DNA of 64,000 nucleotides. Origin: an uncultured Eubacteriales bacterium (GTDB lineage Bacteria; Bacillota; Clostridia; Christensenellales; Aristaeellaceae). How positions within the stretch are numbered: the stretch's first letter is position 1; the number at the start of each line of letters is the position of its first letter. Positions 18,023 to 27,056 of the stretch are shown here, piece by piece. The notes beneath the pieces are model-generated. The model searched no databases. It was not told where the DNA came from and saw nothing but the letters and a program-made list of their open reading frames with translations. Position numbers and translations under genes: made by a program. The DNA is taken from contig URUF01000004.1 of NCBI GenBank assembly GCA_900550955.1, positions 1-64,000 of the forward strand, in the 5' to 3' direction.

Positions 18023-20281
18023 ATGGGCTTTGAGATTCATCCCTGGAAGGTCGTGGAGAGGGAGTTGGATAAGCCGAACATGCGCCTGTCGGAAAGCCTG
18101 ACCTCCACGGGAAACGGATATATGGGCATGCGCGGCAACTTTGAGGAGGATTATTCCGGCGATACCCATTTGGGCACCTACATCGGCGGCGTGTGGTTCC
18201 CAGATAAAACACGCGTGGGCTGGTGGAAAAACGGATATCCCCAGTACTTTGGCAAGGCCATTAACGCTGTGCGTATGAACGGCATCCACGTGGAGGTGGA
18301 TGGAAATCCCATTGACCTGAACACGGCGGATGTGCTGGCGTTTACGCGCGAGCTGGACATGCAGACGGGCCTGTTCTCACGATGGTTTACCCTGCGTACA
18401 GCCAAGGGGAACCTGCATGTGAGAGCCGAACGCTTTGTATCGCTGGCCCAGAAGGAGCTTTTGGCGATCCGCTATTCCGTTATGCCGGAGTTTGACGCCC
18501 ATGTGGTGATGAAGCCTTACCTGGACGCGAACGTGCGCAACCTGGATAGCAACTACGACGAAACCTTCTGGGATATGCTTTTGGAGGAGGAGAGCGAGGA
18601 CGCGCTGGCCCTGCTCACCAAAACCAAGGAGAATCCCTTCGGCGCGCCGCGCTTTGCCGTAAGCGCGGCCATGAGTTGCTGGGCCGACGGCCTGGAGATG
18701 GAAGGCCGCCGTTTGGACAGCGGCTATGTGGAAACCCTATACGCGGGCGATGTGAAGGCGGGTGAAACCGCCGCGCTGGAAAAGTACGTGCTGTGCTTTA
18801 CCAGCCGCGATTATGAGGAAAACGTGCTTACCACAATGTCGCTCAAGGCCGCGGCGCGCGCGCGGGAGCTGGGCTATGACGAGCTGCGCTCCAGCCATGT
18901 GGCCGCCTGGAAGGAGCGCTGGGCTGGCTGCGACGTAACCATCGACGGCGACGACGCGGCGCAGCAAGGCATCCGTTTTAACCTGTTCCAGCTGTTGAGC
19001 ACCTATTCCGGGGATGACGCGCGGCTGAATATTGGGCCCAAGGGCTTTACAGGCGAAAAGTATGGCGGCGCAACCTATTGGGATACCGAGGCGTATTGCC
19101 TGCCGGTATACATGGCCATTGCGGGCCAGGATGTGGCCAAGCAGCTGCTTTTGTACCGCTGGCTGCAATTGGATGGCGCGTATGAAAACGCGCGCCAGCA
19201 GGGCCTTAAGGGCGCGCTGTACCCGATGGTAACGTTTACGGGCGTAGAGTGCCATAACGAATGGGAGATCACCTTTGAGGAGATCCACCGCAACGGCGCG
19301 ATTGCGCACGCCATTTTCAATTACGCTACCTATACCGGCGATTATGATTACATGATCCGCGAGGGACTGGATGTGCTGTGCGGCATTGCCCGTTTTTATA
19401 CGGACCGCGTGCATTTCTCCAAGCGCCAGGGCAAGTATATGATTCATGGCGTGACCGGCCCCAATGAATATGAAAATAACGTAAACAACAACTGGTACAC
19501 TAACCGCATTGCGGCCTGGAGCATCGGGCTGTTTGTAACGCAGGCGCAAAGGGCCTCCCAGGAGCGGCGCGAGGCGCTGGGCATTATCGAGGACGAGCTC
19601 AAGCACATGCTGGACGTGATGCAGAATATGTATTATCCAGAGGATGAGGAGCTGGGCATCTTTGTGCAGCACGATACCTTCCTGGATAAGGACCTGATGC
19701 CTGCAAGCGCCCTTCCGGCCGGGCAGCGGCCCATTAACCAGCATTGGTCGTGGGATCACATCCTGCGCAGCTGCTTTATCAAGCAGGCGGATGTATTGCA
19801 GGGCCTGTATTTCTTGAATCACCTTTACGACACGGAAACCATCCGCCGCAACTTTGATTTCTACGAGCCCATGACCGTGCATGAGAGCAGCCTGTCGCCC
19901 TGCGTACACAGCATTTTGGCGGCGCAGCTGGGGTACCATGAGAAGGCGGTGGAAATGTACCAGCGCACCGCGCGGCTTGACCTTGACAACATCAATAACG
20001 ATACCGTGGACGGCCTGCACATTACCAGCATGGCGGGCAGCTGGCTGGCCATGGCGCATGGCTTTGCCGGAATGCGCACCACGGACGGCCTGAGCCTGAG
20101 CCCCTTCCTGCCGGACGCATGGCAGGGGTATGCGTTCCAGTTCCATTACCGCGGCCGTGTGGTTCGCGTAAGCGTAAAAAAGGGCGAGGCGCGGGTAACG
20201 CTGCTTAGCGGCGAGCCGCTTAAGCTTACGCTTTGCGGCGAAGCCCAAACGCTCACGGATTGCATCGTGCACGCGCTGTAA
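18023..20281 (+). CDS. GH65 family sugar phosphorylase, maltose-phosphorylase-like
   Basis: 752 residues from ATG 18023. GH65 enzymes phosphorolyse alpha-glucosides to beta-glucose-1-phosphate plus a sugar. The N-terminal beta-sandwich (TGNGYMGMRGNFEE, residue 34 on) leads into an (alpha/alpha)6 barrel with YWDTEAYCLPVYM and the catalytic region HGVTGPNEYENNV, in which Glu482 is the likely general acid. The sequence after this Glu resembles maltose phosphorylases more than kojibiose or trehalose ones, but specificity is not safe to read by eye. Cytoplasmic, with no signal peptide. No beta-phosphoglucomutase or transporter is adjacent, which is unusual for a catabolic phosphorylase. Confidence 0.87.
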   Translation: MGFEIHPWKVVERELDKPNMRLSESLTSTGNGYMGMRGNFEEDYSGDTHLGTYIGGVWFPDKTRVGWWKNGYPQYFGKAINAVRMNGIHVEVDGNPIDLNTADVLAFTRELDMQTGLFSRWFTLRTAKGNLHVRAERFVSLAQKELLAIRYSVMPEFDAHVVMKPYLDANVRNLDSNYDETFWDMLLEEESEDALALLTKTKENPFGAPRFAVSAAMSCWADGLEMEGRRLDSGYVETLYAGDVKAGETAALEKYVLCFTSRDYEENVLTTMSLKAAARARELGYDELRSSHVAAWKERWAGCDVTIDGDDAAQQGIRFNLFQLLSTYSGDDARLNIGPKGFTGEKYGGATYWDTEAYCLPVYMAIAGQDVAKQLLLYRWLQLDGAYENARQQGLKGALYPMVTFTGVECHNEWEITFEEIHRNGAIAHAIFNYATYTGDYDYMIREGLDVLCGIARFYTDRVHFSKRQGKYMIHGVTGPNEYENNVNNNWYTNRIAAWSIGLFVTQAQRASQERREALGIIEDELKHMLDVMQNMYYPEDEELGIFVQHDTFLDKDLMPASALPAGQRPINQHWSWDHILRSCFIKQADVLQGLYFLNHLYDTETIRRNFDFYEPMTVHESSLSPCVHSILAAQLGYHEKAVEMYQRTARLDLDNINNDTVDGLHITSMAGSWLAMAHGFAGMRTTDGLSLSPFLPDAWQGYAFQFHYRGRVVRVSVKKGEARVTLLSGEPLKLTLCGEAQTLTDCIVHAL

Positions 20282-20298
20282 GCCGCCTGCACGCCCTG

Positions 20299-20351
20299 CC
20301 GCCTTCCGCATAGGATGCAGTATCATGCATCAAGCGGGAGGCGGTTTTTTG
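20299..20351 (+). terminator. two-tier stem-loop with T-tract overlapping the dpaA ribosome site
   Basis: Outer stem 20299-20309 with 20334-20344 (11 bp, one G-T pair), inner stem GATGCA/TGCATC (20314-20319, 20326-20331), then TTTTTT. The outer right arm contains the GGGAGG Shine-Dalgarno of dpaA, and the T-tract ends in its TTG start. Same plan as the structure before ftsW. Confidence 0.65.
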
Positions 20352-21194
20352 ATTCGGAAAATTTTGGTGGTAGGGGGCGACCGTCGGGCGCTGCTGATGG
20401 CCCCCATGCTCGCCGGGGCGGGGTACGAGGTACGCACCCTTGGGCTTGCCGCCGGGGATGAGAAGCAGGCGGACATTGCCGGAGCAGACGCGCTGCTGAT
20501 GCCGTATCCCTTTGCCGTGCGGGACGGCAATGTGCCTACCCTTACGGGACTTACCCTGCATCCCGGCGATGTGCTGGAATGCGCCGGGAACGGCACGGCG
20601 GTGCTTGCGGGACAAGGGCTGGAACCCTACATTGCCGCTGAAAAGGCGCTTGGAAAGAAGCTTGGGCTGGCCTATTACACAAGCCATGAGCCCTTTGTGC
20701 AAAAAAACGCGGAGCTTTCGGCAGAGGCCGCGCTGTTTGAAGCCATGGGGCGCTCGCAAAGAGCGCTTATGGATCAGGCGGTACTGGTAATGGGGTACGG
20801 CCGCTTTGGGCGCGCGCTGGCGCTGCGGCTACGGGCAGTTGGAGCGAAGGTGTGGGTTGCCGCGCGCAGGGAAGCGGCCCGTCTGCTGGCGGGGGAGGAG
20901 GGGATGCATCCCATCATGCCGGAGGAAATCGCGGAGGTTGCCCCGGAGCTTGGCATGGTGCTCAACACCGTACCCGCGCCAATTATAGATACCCAAGCGC
21001 TGAAAGCGCTGCCAAAAGGAGCCTGGCTGTTGGAGCTGGCCAGCGCGCCCTATGGCTTTAACAGGGACGAGGCAAGGCGGCTGGACCTAAAAAGCGACGT
21101 GCTGCCCGGCCTTCCCGCAAAATATGCGTGTGAAAGCGCGGCCCTTGCGTTGAAGGAGGCGGCTATGCGCCTGCTTGTGGAGGCGGCATTATGA
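20349..21194 (+). CDS. dpaA: dipicolinate synthase subunit A (SpoVFA)
   Basis: Start taken as TTG 20349, eight bases after GGGAGG; 281 residues. N-terminal domain IRKILVVGGDRRALL (short form VGGDRR), then a Rossmann NADPH-binding domain with VLVMGYGRFGRALALRL (core GYGRFG) near residue 150, typical of DpaA. With DpaB it oxidises the dihydrodipicolinate-pathway intermediate to dipicolinic acid, the spore-core chelator, in the mother cell. It overlaps dpaB by four bases, so the two are translationally coupled. This is direct evidence that the organism makes endospores. Confidence 0.93.
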   Translation: MIRKILVVGGDRRALLMAPMLAGAGYEVRTLGLAAGDEKQADIAGADALLMPYPFAVRDGNVPTLTGLTLHPGDVLECAGNGTAVLAGQGLEPYIAAEKALGKKLGLAYYTSHEPFVQKNAELSAEAALFEAMGRSQRALMDQAVLVMGYGRFGRALALRLRAVGAKVWVAARREAARLLAGEEGMHPIMPEEIAEVAPELGMVLNTVPAPIIDTQALKALPKGAWLLELASAPYGFNRDEARRLDLKSDVLPGLPAKYACESAALALKEAAMRLLVEAAL

Positions 21195-21784
21195 AAAAAA
21201 CGGCCATTGCGTTTGCCATGACGGGATCCTATTGCACGTTTGAACGGGTGCTGGCACAGATGGAGGAATTGGTGCGGCGGGGCTATGAGGTGCTGCCGGT
21301 GCTCTCCTTCCATGCGGGGGAGCTGGACACGCGCTTTATGACAGCAGAGCATTTGAGGGGACGGATTGTGGAAATAACCGGGCATGAGCCCATTGATACG
21401 CTCACGGCGGCCGAACCCATCGGCCCCAAGAAGATGAGCGACGTATACCTGATTGCGCCCGCTACGGGCAACAGCCTGGCAAAGCTTGCAAACGGCGTGT
21501 TCGATACGCCGGCGCTTTTGGGAGCAAAAAGCCACCTGCGCAATGAAAAGCCCCTGGTGCTGGCCGTATCCACCAACGATGGTCTCAGCTCCGCCGCGCA
21601 GAATATCGGGCGGCTGCTGAACTGGCGCAACGTATACTTCGTGCCCTTTGGGCAGGATGATCCTGTAAAAAAGCCCCGCTCCCTTGTAGCGGATTTTACC
21701 CAGATCCCGCGCACCATCGCCGCGGCCCTTTCGGGCGTGCAGCTACAGCCCATGCTCACGCCGGGCGAAGGGCGGGGCCTGTAA
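21191..21784 (+). CDS. dpaB: dipicolinate synthase subunit B (SpoVFB)
   Basis: 197 residues, start overlapping the dpaA stop. A flavoprotein of the HFCD fold: FAMTGSYCTFER near the N-terminus, then PIGPKKMSDVYLIAPATGNSLAKLANG (core APATGNSLAK), the FMN-binding region shared with Dfp-type proteins, and PLVLAVSTNDGLS. Partner of DpaA in dipicolinate synthesis. No dapA or asd gene follows, unlike in Bacillus. Confidence 0.93.
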   Translation: MKKTAIAFAMTGSYCTFERVLAQMEELVRRGYEVLPVLSFHAGELDTRFMTAEHLRGRIVEITGHEPIDTLTAAEPIGPKKMSDVYLIAPATGNSLAKLANGVFDTPALLGAKSHLRNEKPLVLAVSTNDGLSSAAQNIGRLLNWRNVYFVPFGQDDPVKKPRSLVADFTQIPRTIAAALSGVQLQPMLTPGEGRGL

Positions 21785-21819
21785 AACTTTGTTGAGAGTG
21801 GAGAAATACTGTAACAAAC

Positions 21820-21848
21820 TTGCAACAAATCAAAAATCGTTGTAAGAT
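21820..21848 (+). promoter_or_regulatory. candidate sigma-A promoter
   Basis: TTGCAA (21820-21825), 17 bases, TAAGAT (21843-21848), 37 bases before the exported-protein start at 21886. Confidence 0.55.
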
Positions 21849-21885
21849 AGAGGACGCAAATGAAGTACGGAAGGAAGGGAACGCG

Positions 21886-23040
21886 ATGCGCAGGAAGCTG
21901 CTGGCCTGCGGGCTGACGCTGCTGGCTTTGGGCGTTTTGACGCTTGGGGCTGCCCAGGCCCAAACAACGGAGATTCGCACGCAGATCGGGGAGAACTATG
22001 TGGCCTATCCGCAGCTTGAGGGCATGGCGGATGAGGCCGTACAGCAAAAAATCAATGACGATATCGTAACGGCCTCCGGCGTGACCAACCATTTGGTAAC
22101 GTTGGTCACGCTGGGGCAAAGCCCCTGGGGCTTGCAGGTGGACTATGAGATCACGCTGGAAACGGATGATGCGTTCTCCCTGGTGATTAGCGCCAAGGGA
22201 AAAATGCCCAACGGGCGGGAGGGACAAGCCTATAGCGCGCTGACCTACAACCTTGTCACAGGCGAGCGCCTGACGCTGGAGGCGTTGTTTACGGATGTGG
22301 ACGCGGCGGTGAGCGCCATGGAAAAAATCGCGGAGGAAAGCCTTGCTGAGGAATTGAGCGGATATTTGGCGAACAGCCAGATAACGCCGCTTCCGCGCGA
22401 CGCCTTTACCCTGGACGCGGATGGGATTACTTTCTGGTATCCGGGGGAGCAGCTTTCGCTTTTGAGCGGATATAGCGGCGCATGCCAGTTTTACTATGAG
22501 GAGGTCGCGCCCTATCTGCTAGATGGGGAGGACGAGCTACCTAAGCGGCTGGGGCTGTTGCAAGAACCCCTGACGCCCACGCAGGCGAAGGCCGCGATTG
22601 TAAAAAGCGTAGAGGCGGGCAGGCTGCCCCACGTGCCTATCGCGCTAGGCGACCCAATGAAGGATGTTGTGGAGAAATACCGGCTGACGCGCACGCCGGA
22701 CGCCTTCCCAGGCGGACGCTACTTTGTTATGGAAGCGCCCGCGTTTCGAAGCGTGCTGGTGATTTCGGACGCGATTCAAAGCGGGTATGAAACCTCGCTT
22801 GTTGAGGGAATTCAGGTAAAGCGCGGAAATCTGTATGGGCTTGCGATTGGCGCAACGGAGCGAAGCGGCTGGCTAAGCCTGCTGGGCGAGCCTGACGAAA
22901 CCATGCCTTTTACGGAAAACATGGCCTACGATTACAACCTGCCCCAGGGGCAGAGCGATTTGTACCATTACGGCGCATACGAGCTGCGCCTGCATGCGGA
23001 TACGGACGGCGTGCTTCGCGCCATCCAACTATGCAAGTAA
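21886..23040 (+). CDS. exported DUF3298/DUF4163-like protein
   Basis: 384 residues from ATG 21886 after GGAAGGGAA. A signal peptide (MRRKLLACGLTLLALGVLTL, cleaved after AQA near residue 25) is followed by a segment resembling DUF4163/DUF3298 proteins (AVQQKINDDI..., then YNLVTGERLTLEALFTD). These are extracytoplasmic beta-rich domains seen in the anti-sigma factor RsiV and other surface proteins. The last 130 residues are a separate domain I do not recognise. There is no lipobox or anchor, so it is secreted or wall-associated. 24 bases upstream of ftsK and possibly co-transcribed. Confidence 0.7.
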   Translation: MRRKLLACGLTLLALGVLTLGAAQAQTTEIRTQIGENYVAYPQLEGMADEAVQQKINDDIVTASGVTNHLVTLVTLGQSPWGLQVDYEITLETDDAFSLVISAKGKMPNGREGQAYSALTYNLVTGERLTLEALFTDVDAAVSAMEKIAEESLAEELSGYLANSQITPLPRDAFTLDADGITFWYPGEQLSLLSGYSGACQFYYEEVAPYLLDGEDELPKRLGLLQEPLTPTQAKAAIVKSVEAGRLPHVPIALGDPMKDVVEKYRLTRTPDAFPGGRYFVMEAPAFRSVLVISDAIQSGYETSLVEGIQVKRGNLYGLAIGATERSGWLSLLGEPDETMPFTENMAYDYNLPQGQSDLYHYGAYELRLHADTDGVLRAIQLCK

Positions 23041-23064
23041 ACATCTCGGAGGATGAAGGCTTCA

Positions 23065-25926
23065 ATGGCAAAGGGTAAAAAGAGCGCGCCACAGTATGAA
23101 TCCGGCACGCTGGCCGCGTTTGCGGTAGCGGGCATCCTGCTGATTACGGTGGGCGTGGTAACGCTGCTGGCGGTTGTGGGCGGCCTTAAGGGCGCGTTCT
23201 TTTCTCAGGTAAAGCAAATGATGCAGGGCTTGGGCGGCGGGCTATGCATAGGCGTTAGCGTGCTGATGATTTGGGGCGGCCTGCTGGTGGCGTTTTCCAC
23301 GGGAAGAAGCATGCCCAAGCGCGGCTTTTTGCTGATAACGCTGCTGTTTTTAGCGGTGCTTGGCATGCTTGACCTGTTGAGCAAGGTGGGCCAGTATGGC
23401 CTGATGGAATACCTTGTAAACATGAACAACGCCGCCACGCCGCCCGTTGCGGACGCGGCGGGCTATTGGAGCCTTATTCGCGCAGGCTTTGACGTATGCA
23501 AAACAAGCGGGGCTTTTGGCGGCGCGCTTGGCATTTTGCTGGCTTGGCCGGCGTGGACGTTTTTGGGAACGACATTTGGCGCGGTAGCCCTTGGGCTGGT
23601 TTGCGTGATCTGCGTGCTGCTGGTATCGCGCTTTGATTTGTTGCAGATGGTGGAAAGCATCCGGGAGGGCTCAAGGGCACGCGGGGAGCGGCGCAGGCAG
23701 GAGCGCGCGCAGCAGGAGTACCAGCAGCAGCTGGAACGGCAGCGCCAGCAGGCGGAGGAGGACGACCGCAGGCTGTTTTCGCCTGCGTTCAGGCGCAAAA
23801 AAGAGCAGCAGCACGCCCAGGAGCAGCAGCCCCAACCGCAGGCGGCCTATCCGCCTTATGGCAGCATGCTGATGCAGCAGCCGCCTATGGAGCAGGGCTA
23901 TCCTGCCTACGGGACGCCGGTGTATCCGCCGCAGGGGCAGCAGCAGGAAATTTATGACGAGATCATCCCGCCGGAGGGGTGGCAGCTACCCTGGAGAAAG
24001 AATGAGAAAAAGCCAAAGAAAGAAAAGAAAGAGCCTTACCAGACCCGCATGACCTTTACGCCCAGCGAGATGGGCGTTGCCGCAGAGGAAGCCCCGCTGA
24101 ACGATACGCTGATTATGTCCGCCTCCAAGCGCAAGGCGATGGACCGCATTGAGGAGATCCGCAAGCGTAAGGCGGAGATCAACGACGAGCTTGTGGGGAA
24201 TGAGATGGCGCAGCTGGCGGACGGCTTTGCGCCCGCCGTGCAGGCTGCCGCCGCGATGCAGCCTGTTGAAATGGTTCAGCCGGTTGCACCGCAGGGCGCC
24301 GTGCAGCCGCTCGTGGAGAAAACGACGCCTGTTCAGGAGCCTAAGAGCATCCCGGAACCCCCGGCAGCGCCCCAAGCCCTCCAGCAGCAGGCGGATGATC
24401 GACATGCGGCCTATAAGCGGCCCGCCGGCGCGCCCAAGCCGGCGCAGGCTGCGAGCACGGAGCGTACGCGGATGCCCTATACCTATCCCTCCATCGACCT
24501 GCTAAACGGGCAGCAGCGGCGCGCGGTTGTGGATACGCGCGCTACCGATACGGAGGACGCCACGCGCCTGGAAAAGACGCTGGAGAGCTTCGGTATCCCC
24601 GCCCGCGTGCAGCGCGTAACGCACGGCCCCGCCGTTACCCGCTTTGAGCTGGGGCTGGTATCCAGCGGCATCAACGTAAAGCGCATCATGGGCATTGCGG
24701 ATAACATCGCCCTGGATATGGCGGCCAATGGCGGCGTGCGCATTGAAATTCCCATTCCGGGCACCAATCTGTTTGGCGTGGAGGTGCCCAACAAGGAAAT
24801 TCAAAGCGTTACCCTGGCCGAGGTGCTTTTGAGCCAGGAGATGCAGGCGGCCAAGTCGCCGCTGGCGGTGGCTTTGGGCCGCGATATCGCAGGCAAGCCC
24901 GTCATCTGCGATATTGCCAAGATGCCCCATCTGCTGATCGCGGGCCAAACGGGCAGCGGCAAATCCGTATGCATCAACGCCATTATCAACTCCATCCTTT
25001 TCCGCTCCTCGCCGGAGGAGGTACGCATGATCATGATCGACCCCAAGGTGGTCGAATTACAGTGCTACAACGTGGTTCCCCACCTGCTGATTCCCGTTGT
25101 CAGCGACCCGCATAAGGCTGCGGGCGCGCTGCAATGGGCCGTGGCGGAAATGCTGGATCGTTACCATAAGATGCAATCCAAAAATGTGCGCGAGCTTTCC
25201 GCTTACAACGCCAAGCTTGGGCCGGGCGAGGAAAAACTGCCCCGCATTGTGATTATCATCGACGAGCTGGCGGATTTGATGCTGGCCTGCAAAAAGGAAG
25301 TGGAGGAAAGCATTATCCGCATTGCGCAACTGGCGCGCGCTGCGGGCATCCATATGGTTGTGGCCACGCAGCGTCCCACCGTGGACGTGATTACCGGCCT
25401 AATTAAGGCCAACATTCCCTCGCGCATCGCGTTTGCGGTATCTTCCAGCATTGACAGCCGCACCATTCTGGATCAAAACGGCGCGGAAAAGCTGCTGGGC
25501 CGCGGCGACATGTTTTACTTCCCCACGGGCGCCAGCGCGCCCATACGCGTGCAGGGCTGCTTCCTGAGCGACGCGGAAACGGAGCGCGTGGTAGGTTATA
25601 TTGGCCAGCATTCCCATGTGGACTTTGACCCGAATGTGATTGAGGCCATGGAGAATGACGAGCAAAGCGTGAACCCGCTGAACGAGCCGGAGGGCGACGA
25701 CGGCGTGGATGACCGCCTTGCCGAGGCGATTGAAATGGTCGTCAGCGACGGCCAGGCCAGCATCAGCATGTTGCAGCGCCGCATGAAAATAGGCTATGCC
25801 CGCGCGGGACGCCTGATTGACGATATGGCGGCGCGCGGTATTGTAAGCAAATCTGCGGGCAGCAAGCCGCGCGAGGTGCTTATGACACGCGAGGAATACG
25901 ACAGGATAAAGGATACGCTGCTTTGA
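23065..25926 (+). CDS. ftsK: DNA translocase FtsK/SpoIIIE
   Basis: 953 residues from ATG 23065; an ATG at 23053 lies too close to the GGAGGA site. N-terminal membrane domain with four helices (about 10-200), a long Gln/Glu/Pro-rich linker (about 205-480), and the RecA-like motor with Walker A GQTGSGKS at 627-634 and the Walker B region IVIIIDELADLM. The C-terminal gamma winged-helix domain (about 885-950, SISMLQRRMKIGYARAGRL) reads oriented DNA sequences. It pumps chromosomal DNA through the division or sporulation septum. Whether this is the vegetative or the forespore translocase is not resolvable. An aldolase gene begins 30 bases after its stop. Confidence 0.94.
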   Translation: MAKGKKSAPQYESGTLAAFAVAGILLITVGVVTLLAVVGGLKGAFFSQVKQMMQGLGGGLCIGVSVLMIWGGLLVAFSTGRSMPKRGFLLITLLFLAVLGMLDLLSKVGQYGLMEYLVNMNNAATPPVADAAGYWSLIRAGFDVCKTSGAFGGALGILLAWPAWTFLGTTFGAVALGLVCVICVLLVSRFDLLQMVESIREGSRARGERRRQERAQQEYQQQLERQRQQAEEDDRRLFSPAFRRKKEQQHAQEQQPQPQAAYPPYGSMLMQQPPMEQGYPAYGTPVYPPQGQQQEIYDEIIPPEGWQLPWRKNEKKPKKEKKEPYQTRMTFTPSEMGVAAEEAPLNDTLIMSASKRKAMDRIEEIRKRKAEINDELVGNEMAQLADGFAPAVQAAAAMQPVEMVQPVAPQGAVQPLVEKTTPVQEPKSIPEPPAAPQALQQQADDRHAAYKRPAGAPKPAQAASTERTRMPYTYPSIDLLNGQQRRAVVDTRATDTEDATRLEKTLESFGIPARVQRVTHGPAVTRFELGLVSSGINVKRIMGIADNIALDMAANGGVRIEIPIPGTNLFGVEVPNKEIQSVTLAEVLLSQEMQAAKSPLAVALGRDIAGKPVICDIAKMPHLLIAGQTGSGKSVCINAIINSILFRSSPEEVRMIMIDPKVVELQCYNVVPHLLIPVVSDPHKAAGALQWAVAEMLDRYHKMQSKNVRELSAYNAKLGPGEEKLPRIVIIIDELADLMLACKKEVEESIIRIAQLARAAGIHMVVATQRPTVDVITGLIKANIPSRIAFAVSSSIDSRTILDQNGAEKLLGRGDMFYFPTGASAPIRVQGCFLSDAETERVVGYIGQHSHVDFDPNVIEAMENDEQSVNPLNEPEGDDGVDDRLAEAIEMVVSDGQASISMLQRRMKIGYARAGRLIDDMAARGIVSKSAGSKPREVLMTREEYDRIKDTLL

Positions 25927-25956
25927 GCGGGCGGCGGATAAGAATGGATGAGGGAT

Positions 25957-26796
25957 ATGGCAAACGCAAAACACTATCCCACGGACGGCGAAGCGAAGAA
26001 GCTGATTGTGGATATCGGCAGGCGGATGTATCAAAAGAATTTTGTGGCGGCCAACGACGGCAATATCAGCTGCAAGGTGGACGAGGATATCATCTGGACC
26101 ACGCCCACCGGCGTATCCAAGGGGTTTATGTCCGAAGAGATGCTGGTGAAGATGCGGACGGACGGAACCGTGCTCTCCCAGGGGGAGAGGGGGCCGTCCA
26201 GCGAGGTAAAGATGCACCTGCGCATTTATAACGAAAACCCAGAGGCGCGCGGGGTATGCCATGCGCATCCGCCCATCAGCACGTCGTTTGCCATTGCGGG
26301 CATTGGGCTGGACAGGGCCATTTACCCCGAGGCGCTTGTGAACCTGGGCACGGTGCCCTGCGTGCATTATGAAGCGCCCGGCTCCCAGGGGATCCCGGAC
26401 AGCATAGCGCCCTATGTGCGCGATTACAACGCGCTGCTTTTGGCCAACCATGGCGCGGTGGCGTGGGGCGGCTCGCTGATGGAGGCGTGGTACAGGCTGG
26501 AATCCACAGAGCATTACGCCATGGTGATTATGTATACCGGCAATATCATCGGCAAGGCCAATGTGCTTAGCTGCGAGCAGGTAAGCGAGCTGATTGAAAT
26601 CCGCAAAAAGCTGGGCATCACCAGCGGCGGTATTCCACCCTGCGCCGAAAAGGCCACAAATACGGTGGATGTGGTGGCGCAGCGCGGCATTGTGGCAGAG
26701 CGGACGCGCGGGTTGGATAGCGAGCGCGCAAACGCTTCCGTAAGCGAGGCGGAAGTGGAAGCGATTGTGCGCGCGGTGCTGCAACGGCTGCGGTAA
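25957..26796 (+). CDS. class II aldolase, copy 1, with C-terminal encapsulation-type helix
   Basis: 279 residues from ATG 25957, which aligns with the start of copy 2; ATG 25948 is an alternative. Class II (zinc) aldolase/epimerase of the fuculose-1-phosphate aldolase family: NDGNIS phosphate-binding loop near 29, Glu83 as likely catalytic acid/base, and His102, His104 and His165 as zinc ligands. Expected to cleave a 1-phospho-2-ketose to DHAP plus an aldehyde. After residue ~222 comes a linker and then SEAEVEAIVRAVLQRL, an amphipathic helix like BMC encapsulation peptides. Bases 25989-26618 match copy 2 (31261-31890) without a difference I could find. It has no promoter of its own and directly follows ftsK. 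Confidence 0.9.
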   Translation: MANAKHYPTDGEAKKLIVDIGRRMYQKNFVAANDGNISCKVDEDIIWTTPTGVSKGFMSEEMLVKMRTDGTVLSQGERGPSSEVKMHLRIYNENPEARGVCHAHPPISTSFAIAGIGLDRAIYPEALVNLGTVPCVHYEAPGSQGIPDSIAPYVRDYNALLLANHGAVAWGGSLMEAWYRLESTEHYAMVIMYTGNIIGKANVLSCEQVSELIEIRKKLGITSGGIPPCAEKATNTVDVVAQRGIVAERTRGLDSERANASVSEAEVEAIVRAVLQRLR

Positions 26797-27002
26797 GGCA
26801 GGAGATACGTCATCGGCCCTGATGCGCGATGCAGTCCCCAAAGGGTTCGCTCCATCGGGCTTTGAAGGCAGAGGATGCGCATAAAGCCTGATTTGATAAA
26901 CACAACCGTGGATAACCGTGCAGACGAACATTGAAACGGTGCATTTGCTGGATGGAACTTCTCTGCAAAGAATGCATAGAATAGACAAAAAACCGCTAAT
27001 GC

Positions 27003-27041
27003 AAAGGGGGACGGCAGCCAAGCGTGCTGCCGTCCCCCTTT
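27003..27041. terminator. bidirectional terminator between aldolase copy 1 and the transporter operon
   Basis: A 16-bp stem (27003-27018 with 27026-27041) bounded by A- and T-tracts separates convergent genes. The 206 bases before it (26797-27002) hold no gene I can support. Confidence 0.9.
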
Positions 27042-27056
27042 TGGGATATATGCGAT

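Noticed and set aside
18737..20326. A 529-codon minus-strand frame opposite the GH65 gene
   Set aside because: It is the antisense shadow of a well-supported gene in GC-rich DNA; it has no ribosome site and the product is His/Arg/Ala-rich nonsense.
26830..26860. tRNA-like GGGTTCG sequence
   Set aside because: No acceptor or anticodon stems can be drawn around it.
26797..27002. A small gene between aldolase copy 1 and the terminator
   Set aside because: Short frames exist but none has a ribosome site or family resemblance; treated as non-coding.
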